In this document: in pieces, positions 27,329 through 36,552 of the stretch
Numbering within the stretch: position 1 is the stretch's first letter
How the letters are laid out: every line of letters begins with the position of its first letter
Assembly: GCF_900101125.1 (NCBI RefSeq)
Contig: NZ_FNFL01000007.1
Span: 96,427-160,426, forward strand
Reading direction: 5' to 3'
Length of the DNA: 64,000 nucleotides
Source: Sediminibacillus albus
GTDB lineage: Bacteria; Bacillota; Bacilli; Bacillales; Amphibacillaceae
Notes under the pieces: generated by a model
Databases searched by the model: none
What the model was told of the DNA's origin: nothing
Seen by the model: the letters and a program-made list of their open reading frames with translations, nothing else
Translations under genes and position numbers: made by a program

Positions 27329-28417
27329 ATGAGTGACAAACGCATTTTGTTTACAGGAGGAGGTACGGCAGGGCACGTAATTGTTAACCTTGCCGTTATC
27401 CCTTATTTTCAACAAGAAGGCTGGAAAATTGATTATATTGGTTCTAAGGATGGCATTGAAAAGGAGCTAATCAGCCGTTTAAATGATGTCGAATACCACT
27501 CGATATCGACAGGGAAGCTGCGCCGTTACTTTTCAAAAGAAAATTTTAAAGATCCATTCAAAGTACTGAACGGGACACTGCAGGCTTACCGGATTATTGG
27601 CAGGAATAAGCCCTCAGTAATTTTTTCCAAGGGCGGGTTTGTCTCTGTACCAGTGTTAGCAGCCGCCTGGCTGAGAAGAATACCTGCAGTTATCCATGAA
27701 TCTGATTATACCCCTGGGCTTGCCAATAAACTAGCTATCCCTTTTGCTAAAAAAGTCTTGACGACATTTCCAGAAACAATTCAGCACCTGCCGGAAAAGA
27801 AGGCCGAATGGATTGGTGCGGTTGTCAGAGAAGAGCTGTTTTCCGGAAAAAAGGAAAAAGGATTGGCTATCGCCAATTTTGATAATAGCAAGCCTGTCCT
27901 ACTGATAATGGGAGGAAGCGGCGGCTCTGCTAAAATAAACCAGGCTGTCCGCAGTCAATTGGATATCCTGCTTGAGGAGTATCATATTATCCATATTTGT
28001 GGGAAGAACAATGTAGATAGCTCGATTAAGAAACAGGGCTACAGTCAATTTGAATACGTCAATGAGGAACTAAGCGATTTATTTGCCGCTACCGATTTTG
28101 TTTTATCCCGGGCAGGCTCCAATGCCATTTTTGAATTTCTCGCGTTAAGGAAACCAATGCTGTTAATCCCGCTTTCACGAAACGCAAGCAGAGGCGACCA
28201 AATCCTCAATGCAAAGTCTTTTCAAAAACAAGGCTATGCGCAAATGGTGGAAGAGGAAGAGCTGACCGATGAACGATTAGTGAGTGAACTGAAGAATTTG
28301 AAAGAAAACAAAAACGAAATGCTAAAGCATATGCGGAAGTACGAAAGCCGCGAAGCGAAACAACAAGTAATCAATACTATAAAACTAGCCTGTAAATCCA
28401 TCAATAAAAATCATTAA
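27329..28417 (+). CDS. MurG-like UDP-GlcNAc:lipid I N-acetylglucosaminyltransferase
   Basis: The 362-aa protein is a GT28 glycosyltransferase of the MurG group. It has an N-terminal GGGTAGHV loop, [37 protein letters not shown], a [14 protein letters not shown] segment and a UDP-binding [23 protein letters not shown] region. MurG attaches GlcNAc to lipid I to make lipid II. The gene lies outside any mur/dcw cluster, so it may be a second MurG-type enzyme; some Bacillus genomes carry such a paralogue. The ATG at 27329 follows GAGAGAGGAAGCATTTT, replacing an upstream in-frame ATG at 27275 with no ribosome site. Confidence 0.87.
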   Translation: MSDKRILFTGGGTAGHVIVNLAVIPYFQQEGWKIDYIGSKDGIEKELISRLNDVEYHSISTGKLRRYFSKENFKDPFKVLNGTLQAYRIIGRNKPSVIFSKGGFVSVPVLAAAWLRRIPAVIHESDYTPGLANKLAIPFAKKVLTTFPETIQHLPEKKAEWIGAVVREELFSGKKEKGLAIANFDNSKPVLLIMGGSGGSAKINQAVRSQLDILLEEYHIIHICGKNNVDSSIKKQGYSQFEYVNEELSDLFAATDFVLSRAGSNAIFEFLALRKPMLLIPLSRNASRGDQILNAKSFQKQGYAQMVEEEELTDERLVSELKNLKENKNEMLKHMRKYESREAKQQVINTIKLACKSINKNH

Positions 28418-28478
28418 AAAACAGGGGCTGTTTCCGGTAGTTAACTAAAATTACCTGTGGACAGTCCCTGTTTTATTT
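28417..28478. terminator. Bidirectional terminator between MurG-like and MMPL genes
   Basis: AAAACAGGGGCTGT pairs with ACAGTCCCTGTTTT (28461-28474) around a 29-base loop region that itself has partial pairing. T runs occur on both strands. Confidence 0.75.
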
Positions 28479-28484
28479 TTGGCT

Positions 28485-31400
28485 TTAATTGTCGGTTTCT
28501 TTGCGGTGGAATGGCCACCAATTGGCCTTATTAAACAGCCGTACCATGACTGGAATAAACAGCGGCAGCATAATGAACGCATATAAGAATAATCCGGTTA
28601 ATACAACGGTAGCAATTTGTAACAGCGACAAAACACCAGCAGGCATCATCGCCCCAAATGTACCGCCAAGAATGACAGCTGCGGAAATTATAACTGTTCC
28701 CATGTTTTTCATTGCTGATAACAGCGCATCCTTAACGGGCAAGCTATGGTTTTCATTAAATCGATCCATTAAGAAAATGCTGTAGTCGATCCCTAATGCA
28801 ACTAAAATAACAAAAGCAAAGAACGGAACCGCCCAGCTGATTCCTTCATAACCCATGATGTTGACAAAGATAATTTCGCCTACTCCCATCGAGGTGTAAT
28901 ACGTTAAAATCAATGAACCTATCAGATAAATCGGCATGATCAGGGACCGCAGGAGAAGGATAAGGATAATAAATATCCCGGCAAGCATGTAAATGACTGT
29001 TCTGGAATAATCCTGGTCAGATATTTCTTGTAAATCATTATTCGTACTGCTTATGCCGGCAATAGCAGTATCAGCATTCTCAAATATAGTTCCTGCCTTA
29101 GCGCCGTTCACCGTCTTTTCTATATCGTTGATAAAGTTAACCGATTCGGTGGCATACGGACTATCGGAAAGGACAACCTCGAAAGTAGTGACCGTTTTGC
29201 TATCCGATAGATAAGGTTTTATGCCTTCTTGAAAATCTTCATTCTCAACAGCTTCTTCCGGGATATTCACCGTCGGCTGTTGTGTGGCAGTAGAAAATTC
29301 ATCCAAGTAGGACTGCACTTCGGAAAGCCCATCAGAAATTTGAACCAGGCCACCTGCTCCTTCATGTAGTCCGCTGGAAAGCTCAGATAGCTGTCCTTGC
29401 ATGTCGCTGAAGGCGTCTTTTAGTTCTTCCTGGCCACCATAGATTTGGGTTAACCCATCTTGTAGGCTTGGAATCCCATTAACTACCTGTTGTTGACCAG
29501 CAGCAGCTTGATTCAGCCCATTTTGCAAATCATCGGTTCCACTGATAAGCTGTGCGATTCCATCAGATAGCTGGGATTGCGCATCAATCGTACTATTTAA
29601 CCCTGAGTTTGCTTCCTGTAAACCTGAAAGCACTTGTGCTTCCAGTGTATCGTTTAGACCGGATAAGCCTGGCTGGTTACTTGTGCCATTGACGACAGCC
29701 GCAAGCTGGCCTTTCGCTGTTTGGAAATCCTGGTCACTGGAAAGTGCCGGGTTGTTTTGTTCAGCCCGATTAAAGCCTTGCAGCGAGCTGCCAAGAATTT
29801 GCTCCATTGATTGATATCCTTGGACTAAAGAGGTTATTCCTTGTTCAAGCCCCTGGTATCCTTCGAGAAGATCCCGGTTTCCTTGAATTGTCTGCTGCAG
29901 GTTGGCCTGAATGGTTTCCAAGTTATTTCGGATTTCTCCTGCGCCCTTAGCACCAGAAGCAATTCCTGATTGTATTTCTGATAAAGCTGTCTGCATTTCT
30001 CCAATTCCATCATTAGCTTCCTGAGTGCCTGCCATCAATTGATCGACACCAGACGCAGCTTCTTCTAATTGTGGCTGTGATGCCTCAAGCTGACTGGCAG
30101 CATCTGCAAAGCCGGTTTGGATTTCGTCAATGCCGTTTGTGCTCTCCCCGATACCGTCGCTTAATTGTTCGGTTTGGCTGTCTACAGTGAAATCTTCAAT
30201 CACCTCGCCGGCAGGTCTTGTAGCGCTTCGTACTTGGTCGACACCTTCCAAGGCAGCAATCTGTTGGGAAATGAGTTCGATTTCCTGATAGTCCTCAGGC
30301 GACTCGATTTTCTTGTCAGATTCCAATACAACGGTTGCCGGCATCGCCTGCCCAGGTCCGACAGAGTCAGCAATCCAATTAAAGGCTTTAACAGACCCGT
30401 AATCATCTCCGATTTCCTCCAGAGAGTTATAGGATTTTTGTCCGTTATAAGCAATAATACTAGGGATTGCGACTACAAGGACAATAATCATAGCGATGAG
30501 TGGACGTGTCCAGGCAAAGGTTCCGACACTTCCCCAAAGTTTACTTTCCTTATGGGAGACATTTTTATCAAACGGCCAAAACAGTTTTTTGCCGAGTACA
30601 ACAAGAAAGAACGGGACTAAGGTAGCTAAAGCAAGTAATACGACAGCAACTCCCACAGCAACGGCCACAGCCGACTGGTACAACGAAAAAGTCGAAAATC
30701 CAATCGTCGAGAAGCCGATCAAGACAGCCAAGCCTGCGAAAAAGATCGTTTTGCCAGCTGCTTTGTAGGTTGCCAGTACGGCTTCTTTCGTAGTTTCATA
30801 GTTCGCTAGTTCTTCTTTGAATCTGCTGATCAGTAAAATACAGTAATCTGTCCCGATTCCAAACATGACAGCTACCATGAAAATTTGCGTAAAGGTTGAT
30901 AACGGAAAATCAGCCGTATCGGCCAAAATCGATACAATGCCTTGTGCTGCCAAATAACTAATGCCCACTGTCAGCAGTGGAATGAATGGAGCAACGAGTG
31001 ACCGGAAGACTAAAAAGAGAATAATGAGAATAATGGCCACTGTAATATATTCTGTTTTTTTCAAGCCTTCTTCAGAATTGACTAGTATATCTTGGGAAAT
31101 GTATTCTTCTCCAGTTAATAAATGGTCAACATCGATTGAGGCAGTTGCTTCATATAATACGTCGCGTGATTGATCGATATCCCTGTCTGCGAGAGAAACG
31201 GTCATCGGTACCATGATCGTCGTGCCATCCTCGGAAACAACTTGCTCCTCAATCCTTTCGTCATCCCTGAAGGATAAGACATTAGAGATGCCCAGATCCT
31301 CCTGGTTTGACTGCAAGCGGTCTATTCCTTCGGCAATATCGTCTTTTTGGCTGGCTGTCAGGCTTTTTTCTTCATGGAATACCATGACAGCACTTGTAGT

Positions 31401-31592
31401 ATTTTCAGCATCATCATTGGACATCTGCTCCAGCAGTTCACTAGCTCTCGTAGAAGAATAGCCTTCAGGAACGCCGATTTGCCCTTTGTCCCTGACCAAC
31501 TCCTGTAAATTAGGAGATAATAATAGTAATGCAGCTGCCGCAGCAATCCAAATAACGAATATTACCCACCGAAACTGAATGATTTTTCGCAT
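28485..31592 (-). CDS. MMPL/RND-type exporter with large YhgE-like extracellular domain
   Basis: The 1035-aa protein has two six-helix MMPL halves (about residues 1-370 and 800-1030). Characteristic blocks are GIGTDYCILLISRFKEEL (about 245) and ALGIDYSIFLMDRFNEN near the C-terminus. Between residues about 450 and 760 lies a long extracellular region with many LxxGxxxLxxG-like heptads (DGLTQIYGGQEELKDAF, SSGLHEGAGGLVQI), as in YhgE/Pip-type proteins, predicted to be coiled coil. B. subtilis YdfJ is a relative. It probably exports lipids or lipophilic drugs. The gene lies 19 bp downstream of a MarR regulator on the same strand, so the two form an operon. Confidence 0.88.
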   Translation of the reverse strand: MRKIIQFRWVIFVIWIAAAAALLLLSPNLQELVRDKGQIGVPEGYSSTRASELLEQMSNDDAENTTSAVMVFHEEKSLTASQKDDIAEGIDRLQSNQEDLGISNVLSFRDDERIEEQVVSEDGTTIMVPMTVSLADRDIDQSRDVLYEATASIDVDHLLTGEEYISQDILVNSEEGLKKTEYITVAIILIILFLVFRSLVAPFIPLLTVGISYLAAQGIVSILADTADFPLSTFTQIFMVAVMFGIGTDYCILLISRFKEELANYETTKEAVLATYKAAGKTIFFAGLAVLIGFSTIGFSTFSLYQSAVAVAVGVAVVLLALATLVPFFLVVLGKKLFWPFDKNVSHKESKLWGSVGTFAWTRPLIAMIIVLVVAIPSIIAYNGQKSYNSLEEIGDDYGSVKAFNWIADSVGPGQAMPATVVLESDKKIESPEDYQEIELISQQIAALEGVDQVRSATRPAGEVIEDFTVDSQTEQLSDGIGESTNGIDEIQTGFADAASQLEASQPQLEEAASGVDQLMAGTQEANDGIGEMQTALSEIQSGIASGAKGAGEIRNNLETIQANLQQTIQGNRDLLEGYQGLEQGITSLVQGYQSMEQILGSSLQGFNRAEQNNPALSSDQDFQTAKGQLAAVVNGTSNQPGLSGLNDTLEAQVLSGLQEANSGLNSTIDAQSQLSDGIAQLISGTDDLQNGLNQAAAGQQQVVNGIPSLQDGLTQIYGGQEELKDAFSDMQGQLSELSSGLHEGAGGLVQISDGLSEVQSYLDEFSTATQQPTVNIPEEAVENEDFQEGIKPYLSDSKTVTTFEVVLSDSPYATESVNFINDIEKTVNGAKAGTIFENADTAIAGISSTNNDLQEISDQDYSRTVIYMLAGIFIILILLLRSLIMPIYLIGSLILTYYTSMGVGEIIFVNIMGYEGISWAVPFFAFVILVALGIDYSIFLMDRFNENHSLPVKDALLSAMKNMGTVIISAAVILGGTFGAMMPAGVLSLLQIATVVLTGLFLYAFIMLPLFIPVMVRLFNKANWWPFHRKETDN

Positions 31593-31611
31593 GATTGTAG
31601 CTCCTTTTATG

Positions 31612-32052
31612 TTAATGTTTCCTAAGTATGCTGACTAATTTTTCAAGAGATTGAACAAATCTCTCAATTTCCTGTTCACTGAATTCGGAAAGAATTTCGC
31701 CGAGCACCTCGTAAAGCCTTTGTGTCCCTTCAGCCATGGTTTCTTCCCCTGTTGGCGTTAAACTCAAGTAAACGATTCTCCGATCCTCTTCATCCCGCTG
31801 CCGGTCGATTAATCCTCGCTCTACCATTCGATTAATTTGCGCAGTCACAGCACTTTTACCGATAGCAAATTCATGGGCGATATCTGAGCTTGTGCATGGC
31901 TGTTTTTTTTGCACATAACGTAACGTCGCGAACTGATCAGATGTTAATTCCTGATGCACCTGTTCATTCATAAGTATATTAACCCTTCGATTTACTTCAT
32001 TCATTGCAGAGGTATAAATATCGATTAATTCATTTAGCTCTTTGGCTTGCAT
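31612..32052 (-). CDS. MarR-family transcriptional regulator
   Basis: The 146-aa winged-helix protein has the MarR core TSSDIAHEFAIGKSAVTAQINRMVERGLIDRQRDEEDRRIVYLSLTPTGEE (residues about 55-110), containing the recognition helix and the beta-wing DEEDRR. The start at 32052 follows AAAGGAAGCAAAGAG; two earlier in-frame ATGs have no site. It heads the operon with the MMPL exporter. A palindrome at 32089-32107 just upstream is a good operator, so ligand-relieved autorepression is likely. Confidence 0.9.
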   Translation of the reverse strand: MQAKELNELIDIYTSAMNEVNRRVNILMNEQVHQELTSDQFATLRYVQKKQPCTSSDIAHEFAIGKSAVTAQINRMVERGLIDRQRDEEDRRIVYLSLTPTGEETMAEGTQRLYEVLGEILSEFSEQEIERFVQSLEKLVSILRKH

Positions 32053-32088
32053 CTCTTTGCTTCCTTTCATGTTTGTTTCATAAGTGAA

Positions 32089-32107
32089 TAGTTTCATTAT
32101 TGAACTA
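32089..32107 (-). promoter_or_regulatory. MarR-type operator overlapping the marR-mmpL promoter
   Basis: TAGTTTCATTATTGAACTA is a 19-base imperfect palindrome (TAGTT...AACTA arms). On the minus strand it overlaps the end of a candidate promoter TTTAAC-N16-TAATAT. It lies 37 bases before the marR start. Confidence 0.55.
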
Positions 32108-32252
32108 TATTAAGTTACCATGTTGCCTGTTAAAAAGCAACAGGACGTCAAAAATAACATGTTCAACGTTTAGTCATTTATTAGAAGGTTACAGGACAAG
32201 CAGCAAGAGAATTAGTTATAATGGAAAAAAACAAAAAAAGAGGGACCTAATA

Positions 32253-32582
32253 ATGAAACAATTAACTTGCCGCTACTGTGGAAAAACCATTCAAAAACGA
32301 GATCAACTTATCACCGCATCCAATTGGCTTCGCGTCAGGCCTTATCATTATGTTTGTTTTTCGGAAGTTGAAAAAGAGGCATCGACCATTTACAACAATT
32401 GGACACCAGTCAATGTTGCAGCGGCCAATATCACCTCGCTAATTATGGCTGTTCTTGCAGGCTGGCTGCTTTTTGTGGATACCTGGGGGCTTATCGGAGA
32501 TTTGATAGGGGCACTGGCTTTTTATAGGGTACTTATCCGTCTATTTTCGTATTTCTTCATAGAAATAAATGTGCCAAAGTAA
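32253..32582 (+). CDS. Small membrane protein with N-terminal zinc-ribbon-like motif
   Basis: The 109-aa protein begins MKQLTCRYCGKTIQKRDQLITASNW, with a CxxC pair and a third Cys further on (YHYVCFSE), suggesting a metal-binding knuckle. Two hydrophobic segments follow (ITSLIMAVLAGWLLFVDTW and GLIGDLIGALAFYRVLIRLFSYFF). I recognise no family. The ATG at 32253 follows AAAGAGGGACC; the longer frame from 32100 has no supporting ribosome site. It diverges from the marR operon. Confidence 0.65.
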   Translation: MKQLTCRYCGKTIQKRDQLITASNWLRVRPYHYVCFSEVEKEASTIYNNWTPVNVAAANITSLIMAVLAGWLLFVDTWGLIGDLIGALAFYRVLIRLFSYFFIEINVPK

Positions 32583-32735
32583 ACAAAATGAGGTTTGAAA
32601 CAATATAAAACAGGGTAATAAACACTAAAAAATTTTCTGATTTTTTTTCCTTAGCGGCAGAAATAACGAGCAAATGATAATAAACGGCTACAATTAGTGT
32701 TTATTTATCCTCTAGTGACATTTATCGACATTCTT

Positions 32736-32789
32736 CGCTAACAACTACTTGTTAGCGTATTTGGATTCATATGGATATTAAGGTAAAAT
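32736..32789 (+). promoter_or_regulatory. 9-bp dyad plus downstream promoter, distal to opuA
   Basis: The 573-base gap before opuAC contains CGCTAACAA-CTAC-TTGTTAGCG (32736-32757, perfect 9-bp arms). Directly after it come TTGGAT (32761-32766) and TAAAAT (32784-32789), spaced 17 bp. The dyad could be an operator for this distal promoter, which would give a leader of about 360 bases. The rest of the gap is AT-rich without a recognisable gene. Confidence 0.4.
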
Positions 32790-33071
32790 GTAAGATGTTG
32801 TCCATTGACAGCATTTTAATTTTGTGATTTCGGTGTTCATTGATATTGTTGAGCAATACTAGCTCTCATTATTTCTTCTAAACCTCCTGGTGAAACTTTT
32901 ACATATAGCCCTCTAACTATGATCATTCCTTGTGATTAAATAAAAGCGATTAAGCAATAATAATAAATAGCAGTAAAGAAATTGGAAGGATGGCCAATTA
33001 TTTTTGCGTGAATTTTTCTCTGTTTCCATCCGTGGCAGCAATCACCAATTAGTTGAAATATTGTTCTTTCT

Positions 33072-33099
33072 TTGAATTTTCTAACCGTGAAATTAAAAT
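33072..33099 (+). promoter_or_regulatory. Proximal sigma-A promoter for opuA
   Basis: TTGAAT (33072-33077) and TAAAAT (33094-33099) are spaced 16 bp, 57 bases before the opuAC start. Confidence 0.45.
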
Positions 33100-33155
33100 G
33101 CTTTTCATCTCTAGGTCGAATAAATAAAATTAAACGAAAAAGGGGTAAGAAATTA

Positions 33156-34175
33156 ATGAAAAAGTTATTTTTGTTACTGGCTACAGTTTTACTTTTAGTC
33201 CTTGCAGCCTGTGGAGGATCAGACAATTCCGAAGGTGAAAACGGTTCTGAAGGCGGACAAAGCATTGAAACAATTGTCCTTGCTGATGCCGGATGGGATA
33301 GTATTCGATTCCATAACAGTGTTGCTCAAATGATTATTGAAAATGGTTATGATTATAAAACAGAAGTCACACCAGGATCCACCGCAGCTACCCTGCAAGG
33401 TCTGCGTGAAGGCGATATCAATGCTTATATGGAAATTTGGACAGACAACGTAAAAGAAGTATATGAGGAAGCTATCGATGCCGGCGATATTGAAAAAGTA
33501 TCTACCAACTTCGATGATAATCAGCAAGGCATTTATGTTCCTACTTATGTTATCGAGGGCGATGAAGAACGCGGCATTGAGCCAATGGCGCCTGACTTAA
33601 AAACAGTGGAGGACTTAAAAAAATATCCAGAAGTGTTTGAAGACCCGGAAGACCCGGGCAGAGGGCGTATTCTTAATGCCCCAAGCGGATGGGCTGTTGC
33701 AGAACAAATAGATGCCAAATTCGAAACCTATGGATTAGATGAAACAATGAATAACTTTATGCCTGGTTCTGATGCGGCAATTGTTACTTCTTTAGCTGAC
33801 GCTTATGAATCAGGGGAAGCTTGGGTAGGATACTACTGGTCTCCAACAGCTGTTACAGCTATGTATGATTTGACACTATTGGAGGAACCAGCGTATGACG
33901 AAGAAACCTGGAAGGAAACAAGAGGCACTGAATTCCCGCCGAACGATGTAGTAGTAGGTGTTCATAAAGATTTGCCTGAACAAGCTCCGGAAGTCGTTGA
34001 TTTTCTAAGTAAGTATGAAACCAGCAGTAAACTTACCGAGGAAGCATTGACTTACATGAACGAAAACGATGCGTCAGCAGATGAAGCAGCTGCCTGGTGG
34101 ATGAAAGAGCATGAAGATATCTGGACCGAATGGGTCCCAGAGGATGTAGCAGAAAAAGTGCAGAAAGCCCTTTAA
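33156..34175 (+). CDS. opuAC: Glycine betaine ABC transporter substrate-binding lipoprotein
   Basis: The 339-aa lipoprotein has signal MKKLFLLLATVLLLVLAACGG (lipobox LAAC) and an OpuAC/ProX-type domain beginning IETIVLADAGWDSIRFHNSVAQMI. Trp residues in WTDN, SGWAV, WVGYYWSP and the C-terminal AAWWMKEHEDIW could form the aromatic cage that binds betaine. It delivers betaine or proline betaine to the OpuAB/OpuAA importer. The ATG at 33156 follows AAAGGGGTAAGAAATTA. It is the first gene of the operon, unlike B. subtilis opuA, where the ATPase is first. A UUCG hairpin follows it and probably keeps binding-protein mRNA more abundant than the rest. Confidence 0.92.
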   Translation: MKKLFLLLATVLLLVLAACGGSDNSEGENGSEGGQSIETIVLADAGWDSIRFHNSVAQMIIENGYDYKTEVTPGSTAATLQGLREGDINAYMEIWTDNVKEVYEEAIDAGDIEKVSTNFDDNQQGIYVPTYVIEGDEERGIEPMAPDLKTVEDLKKYPEVFEDPEDPGRGRILNAPSGWAVAEQIDAKFETYGLDETMNNFMPGSDAAIVTSLADAYESGEAWVGYYWSPTAVTAMYDLTLLEEPAYDEETWKETRGTEFPPNDVVVGVHKDLPEQAPEVVDFLSKYETSSKLTEEALTYMNENDASADEAAAWWMKEHEDIWTEWVPEDVAEKVQKAL

Positions 34176-34229
34176 ATATAGGGATGGAATGTTTTGAAAA
34201 AATGAAGGCTGTGCATAGCCTTTCCTATA

Positions 34230-34253
34230 AGTAGCTGGCTTCGGTCAGCTACT
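34230..34253 (+). other. Intercistronic UUCG hairpin between opuAC and opuAB
   Basis: AGTAGCTGGC (34230-34239), loop TTCG, GTCAGCTACT (34244-34253) forms a 10-bp stem with one G-T pair closed by the extra-stable C(UUCG)G tetraloop. Only a weak T-rich stretch follows, so it is more likely an attenuator or 3'-end stabiliser than a full terminator. Confidence 0.7.
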
Positions 34254-34298
34254 TTCGATTCTTTAAAAGAATGATATCTTAACTGATAATTTTACAAG

Positions 34299-34330
34299 CG
34301 AGGTGAGAAGACTGCTATTAAGCAGTTATG
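34299..34330 (+). promoter_or_regulatory. Hairpin-bridged ribosome site of opuAB
   Basis: GCGAGGTG (34299-34305 region) is 22 bases from the ATG at 34328. The intervening ACTGCT-ATTA-AGCAGT (34311-34326) forms a perfect 6-bp hairpin. If folded, the effective spacing is six bases. An in-frame stop at 34319 excludes any longer reading frame. Confidence 0.6.
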
Positions 34331-35191
34331 CCAATGGGTGATTTTCCTGATATTCAAAGTAATTTAGGGGAGTATGTCTCCAATTTTGTTGATTTTCTGG
34401 ACAGTGCTTTAGCAGGACTGTTTGATTTTATATTTTTTATATCTTCAAGGACTATCAATGGTATTGAAGGATTTTTAGATTTTCTGCCATGGTGGTTGTT
34501 CCTGATTCTGATTTTTTTGTTAGGCTGGTATTTTAAGTCGGTTTGGTCCGGCGTATTGTATGCCTTCTTTATATTTCTTGTAGGGACGTTTGGGTTATGG
34601 TCCGAAATGATGATGACCATTTCAATCGTCTTGTCAGCAGTAATAATCTGCCTGGTTATCGGCATCCCGCTTGGCGTATGGATGGCGTTCAGCAAAGGCT
34701 TTTCCACCGTCATGCGGCCGATTTTGGATGCAATGCAGACAATGCCAAGCTTTGTTTATCTAATTCCGGCCATCTTCTTCTTTGGACTCGGAAATGTTTC
34801 GGCTATTTTTGCGACTTTGATTTATGCACTGCCTCCAGTCATCCGTTTGACTGAACTTGCCATCAGGGGAGTAGATCCGGAAGTAGTCGAATCTGCTCAA
34901 TCGTTTGGCTCCTCAAGATGGCAGATGCTAACTAAAGTTCAGCTTCCGCAGGCATTGCCGACAATTATGGCAGGGGTTAACCAAACAACAATGATGGCGC
35001 TGGCAATGGTCGTAATCGCTTCGATGGTTGGAGCCCAGGGCTTAGGGGAGCAAGTATTAATTTCAATTAACAGAATCGATATTGCTCTTGGATTTGAAGC
35101 AGGAATCAGTATTGTATTTTTAGCCATCATTATTGATCGAGTGACCGGTGGGGTTGCTGATCGATTCCAGAAGCATAGGAGGGCTAAATAA
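34328..35191 (+). CDS. opuAB: Glycine betaine ABC transporter permease
   Basis: The 287-aa protein has about six or seven membrane segments and the BPD_transp_1 EAA loop (VDPEVVESAQSFGSSRWQMLTKVQLPQALPTIMAGVNQTTMM), which contacts the ATPase. It matches the OpuAB/ProW family. The ATG at 34328 is the first usable codon, and its ribosome site seems to be brought near by a small hairpin. The stop overlaps the start of the ATPase gene (TAATG), so they are translationally coupled. Confidence 0.92.
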   Translation: MPMGDFPDIQSNLGEYVSNFVDFLDSALAGLFDFIFFISSRTINGIEGFLDFLPWWLFLILIFLLGWYFKSVWSGVLYAFFIFLVGTFGLWSEMMMTISIVLSAVIICLVIGIPLGVWMAFSKGFSTVMRPILDAMQTMPSFVYLIPAIFFFGLGNVSAIFATLIYALPPVIRLTELAIRGVDPEVVESAQSFGSSRWQMLTKVQLPQALPTIMAGVNQTTMMALAMVVIASMVGAQGLGEQVLISINRIDIALGFEAGISIVFLAIIIDRVTGGVADRFQKHRRAK

Positions 35192-36411
35192 TGGCAGAAA
35201 GCAAAGTGAAAATTGATCAAGTCTCCAAGATATTTGGTCCCAAACCAAAGTCAGTAATCGCTCAAGTGAGAGATGGTAAATCAAAGGCTGACATATTGGA
35301 AGAAACAGGACATACGGTCGGTGTATATAATGCTTCCATGGAAATTCAGGAAGGAGAAATATTCGTGATCATGGGTCTGTCCGGAAGCGGGAAGTCTACC
35401 TTGATCCGCTGTTTCAATTTATTGAATAAGCCTACTGATGGAGCAATTTATGTAGATGGCGAGAATATAGTCGATTATAATTCTTCCCAATTAAAAAAAT
35501 TCAGGCAGGAGAAAATTGCCATGGTCTTCCAGCATTTTGGGCTGTTTGACCACCGGACGGTGCTTGAAAACATTGAGTATGGCCTGGAAATAAAAAATAT
35601 ACCGAAAGAGAAAAGACGGCAAACCGCACAGGAAAACTTGGAAGTAGTTGGCTTGAAAGGCTATGAAGATAAATATCCTGATGAATTGTCAGGCGGAATG
35701 CAGCAGCGGGTGGGACTTGCCCGGGCTTTAGCCAACGATCCGGACATCCTGTTGATGGATGAACCGTTCAGTGCACTGGATCCGCTGATCCGGCGGGAAA
35801 TGCAGCTAGAGTTGCTTGATATTCAAGAGCGGCTAAAAAAGACGATTGTTTTTATCACCCATGATGTCAATGAAGCATTTAAGCTAGGCGATCGAGTGGC
35901 TGTCATGAAAGACGGTAAGGTAGTGCAGGTCGGTTCTCCTGAAGCGATTCTGGAAAATCCGGCCAATGATTATATCTCTGACTTTATCAAAGATATCGAC
36001 CGTTCTAAAATTCTTCAAGCTGAAAACGTAATGATCAAACCGAACGCCCTCGTATCTTTAAAAGACGGCCTGAAGGTTGCTATCAAAGAAATGGAGGAAA
36101 ACGGAATTTCTAGTGTTTTTGTCGTTGACCGCAGCCGGCATTTGAAAGGAATCGTCACGATTGACGAAGCTATCACAGGAATTAAAGAGAAAAAGTCGCT
36201 GGAAGATGTACTCAGCACGGATGTAACAACAGTATCGAGAGAAGAGTATGTTAGTGATTTAATTCCTAAAGCACTGGAATCCAAATATCCGCTGGCAGTT
36301 GTTAATCAGGATAATAAGCTGGAAGGATTTATCTTACGTGTCCATGTGCTTTCAGGGCTTGTTGCTGAAGATGTCAATGAAAGCAAAGAATACCACGGCT
36401 ATACTAACTAA
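35191..36411 (+). CDS. opuAA: Glycine betaine ABC transporter ATP-binding protein with CBS domains
   Basis: The 406-aa protein has a Walker A GLSGSGKST (about residue 63), signature LSGGMQQR, Walker B ILLMDEPFSALD and a switch His in FITHD, then a tandem CBS region from about residue 275 to the end. CBS domains of OpuA-type ATPases sense ionic strength or cyclic-di-AMP, coupling import to osmotic state. Length is close to B. subtilis OpuAA (418 aa). The ATG is preceded by GGAGGGCTAAATA. It is the last gene of the opuAC-AB-AA operon, followed by a strong terminator. Confidence 0.94.
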   Translation: MAESKVKIDQVSKIFGPKPKSVIAQVRDGKSKADILEETGHTVGVYNASMEIQEGEIFVIMGLSGSGKSTLIRCFNLLNKPTDGAIYVDGENIVDYNSSQLKKFRQEKIAMVFQHFGLFDHRTVLENIEYGLEIKNIPKEKRRQTAQENLEVVGLKGYEDKYPDELSGGMQQRVGLARALANDPDILLMDEPFSALDPLIRREMQLELLDIQERLKKTIVFITHDVNEAFKLGDRVAVMKDGKVVQVGSPEAILENPANDYISDFIKDIDRSKILQAENVMIKPNALVSLKDGLKVAIKEMEENGISSVFVVDRSRHLKGIVTIDEAITGIKEKKSLEDVLSTDVTTVSREEYVSDLIPKALESKYPLAVVNQDNKLEGFILRVHVLSGLVAEDVNESKEYHGYTN

Positions 36412-36452
36412 AAAGACAGCCTTGCCTATTATCGGCAAGGCTGTCTTTGTTT
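36412..36452 (+). terminator. Terminator after opuAA
   Basis: A 15-bp stem, AAAGACAGCCTTGCC (36412-36426) with GGCAAGGCTGTCTTT (36434-36448), leads into GTTTTC. Confidence 0.93.
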
Positions 36453-36552
36453 TCATGGCTGATACCGGTTATGAATCGTGTTTCTTTCAAACATTCAGCA
36501 AATTGTTTACAATAAGCAAAAGAACGATTCTATTATGAAAGGAGCCGATAGT

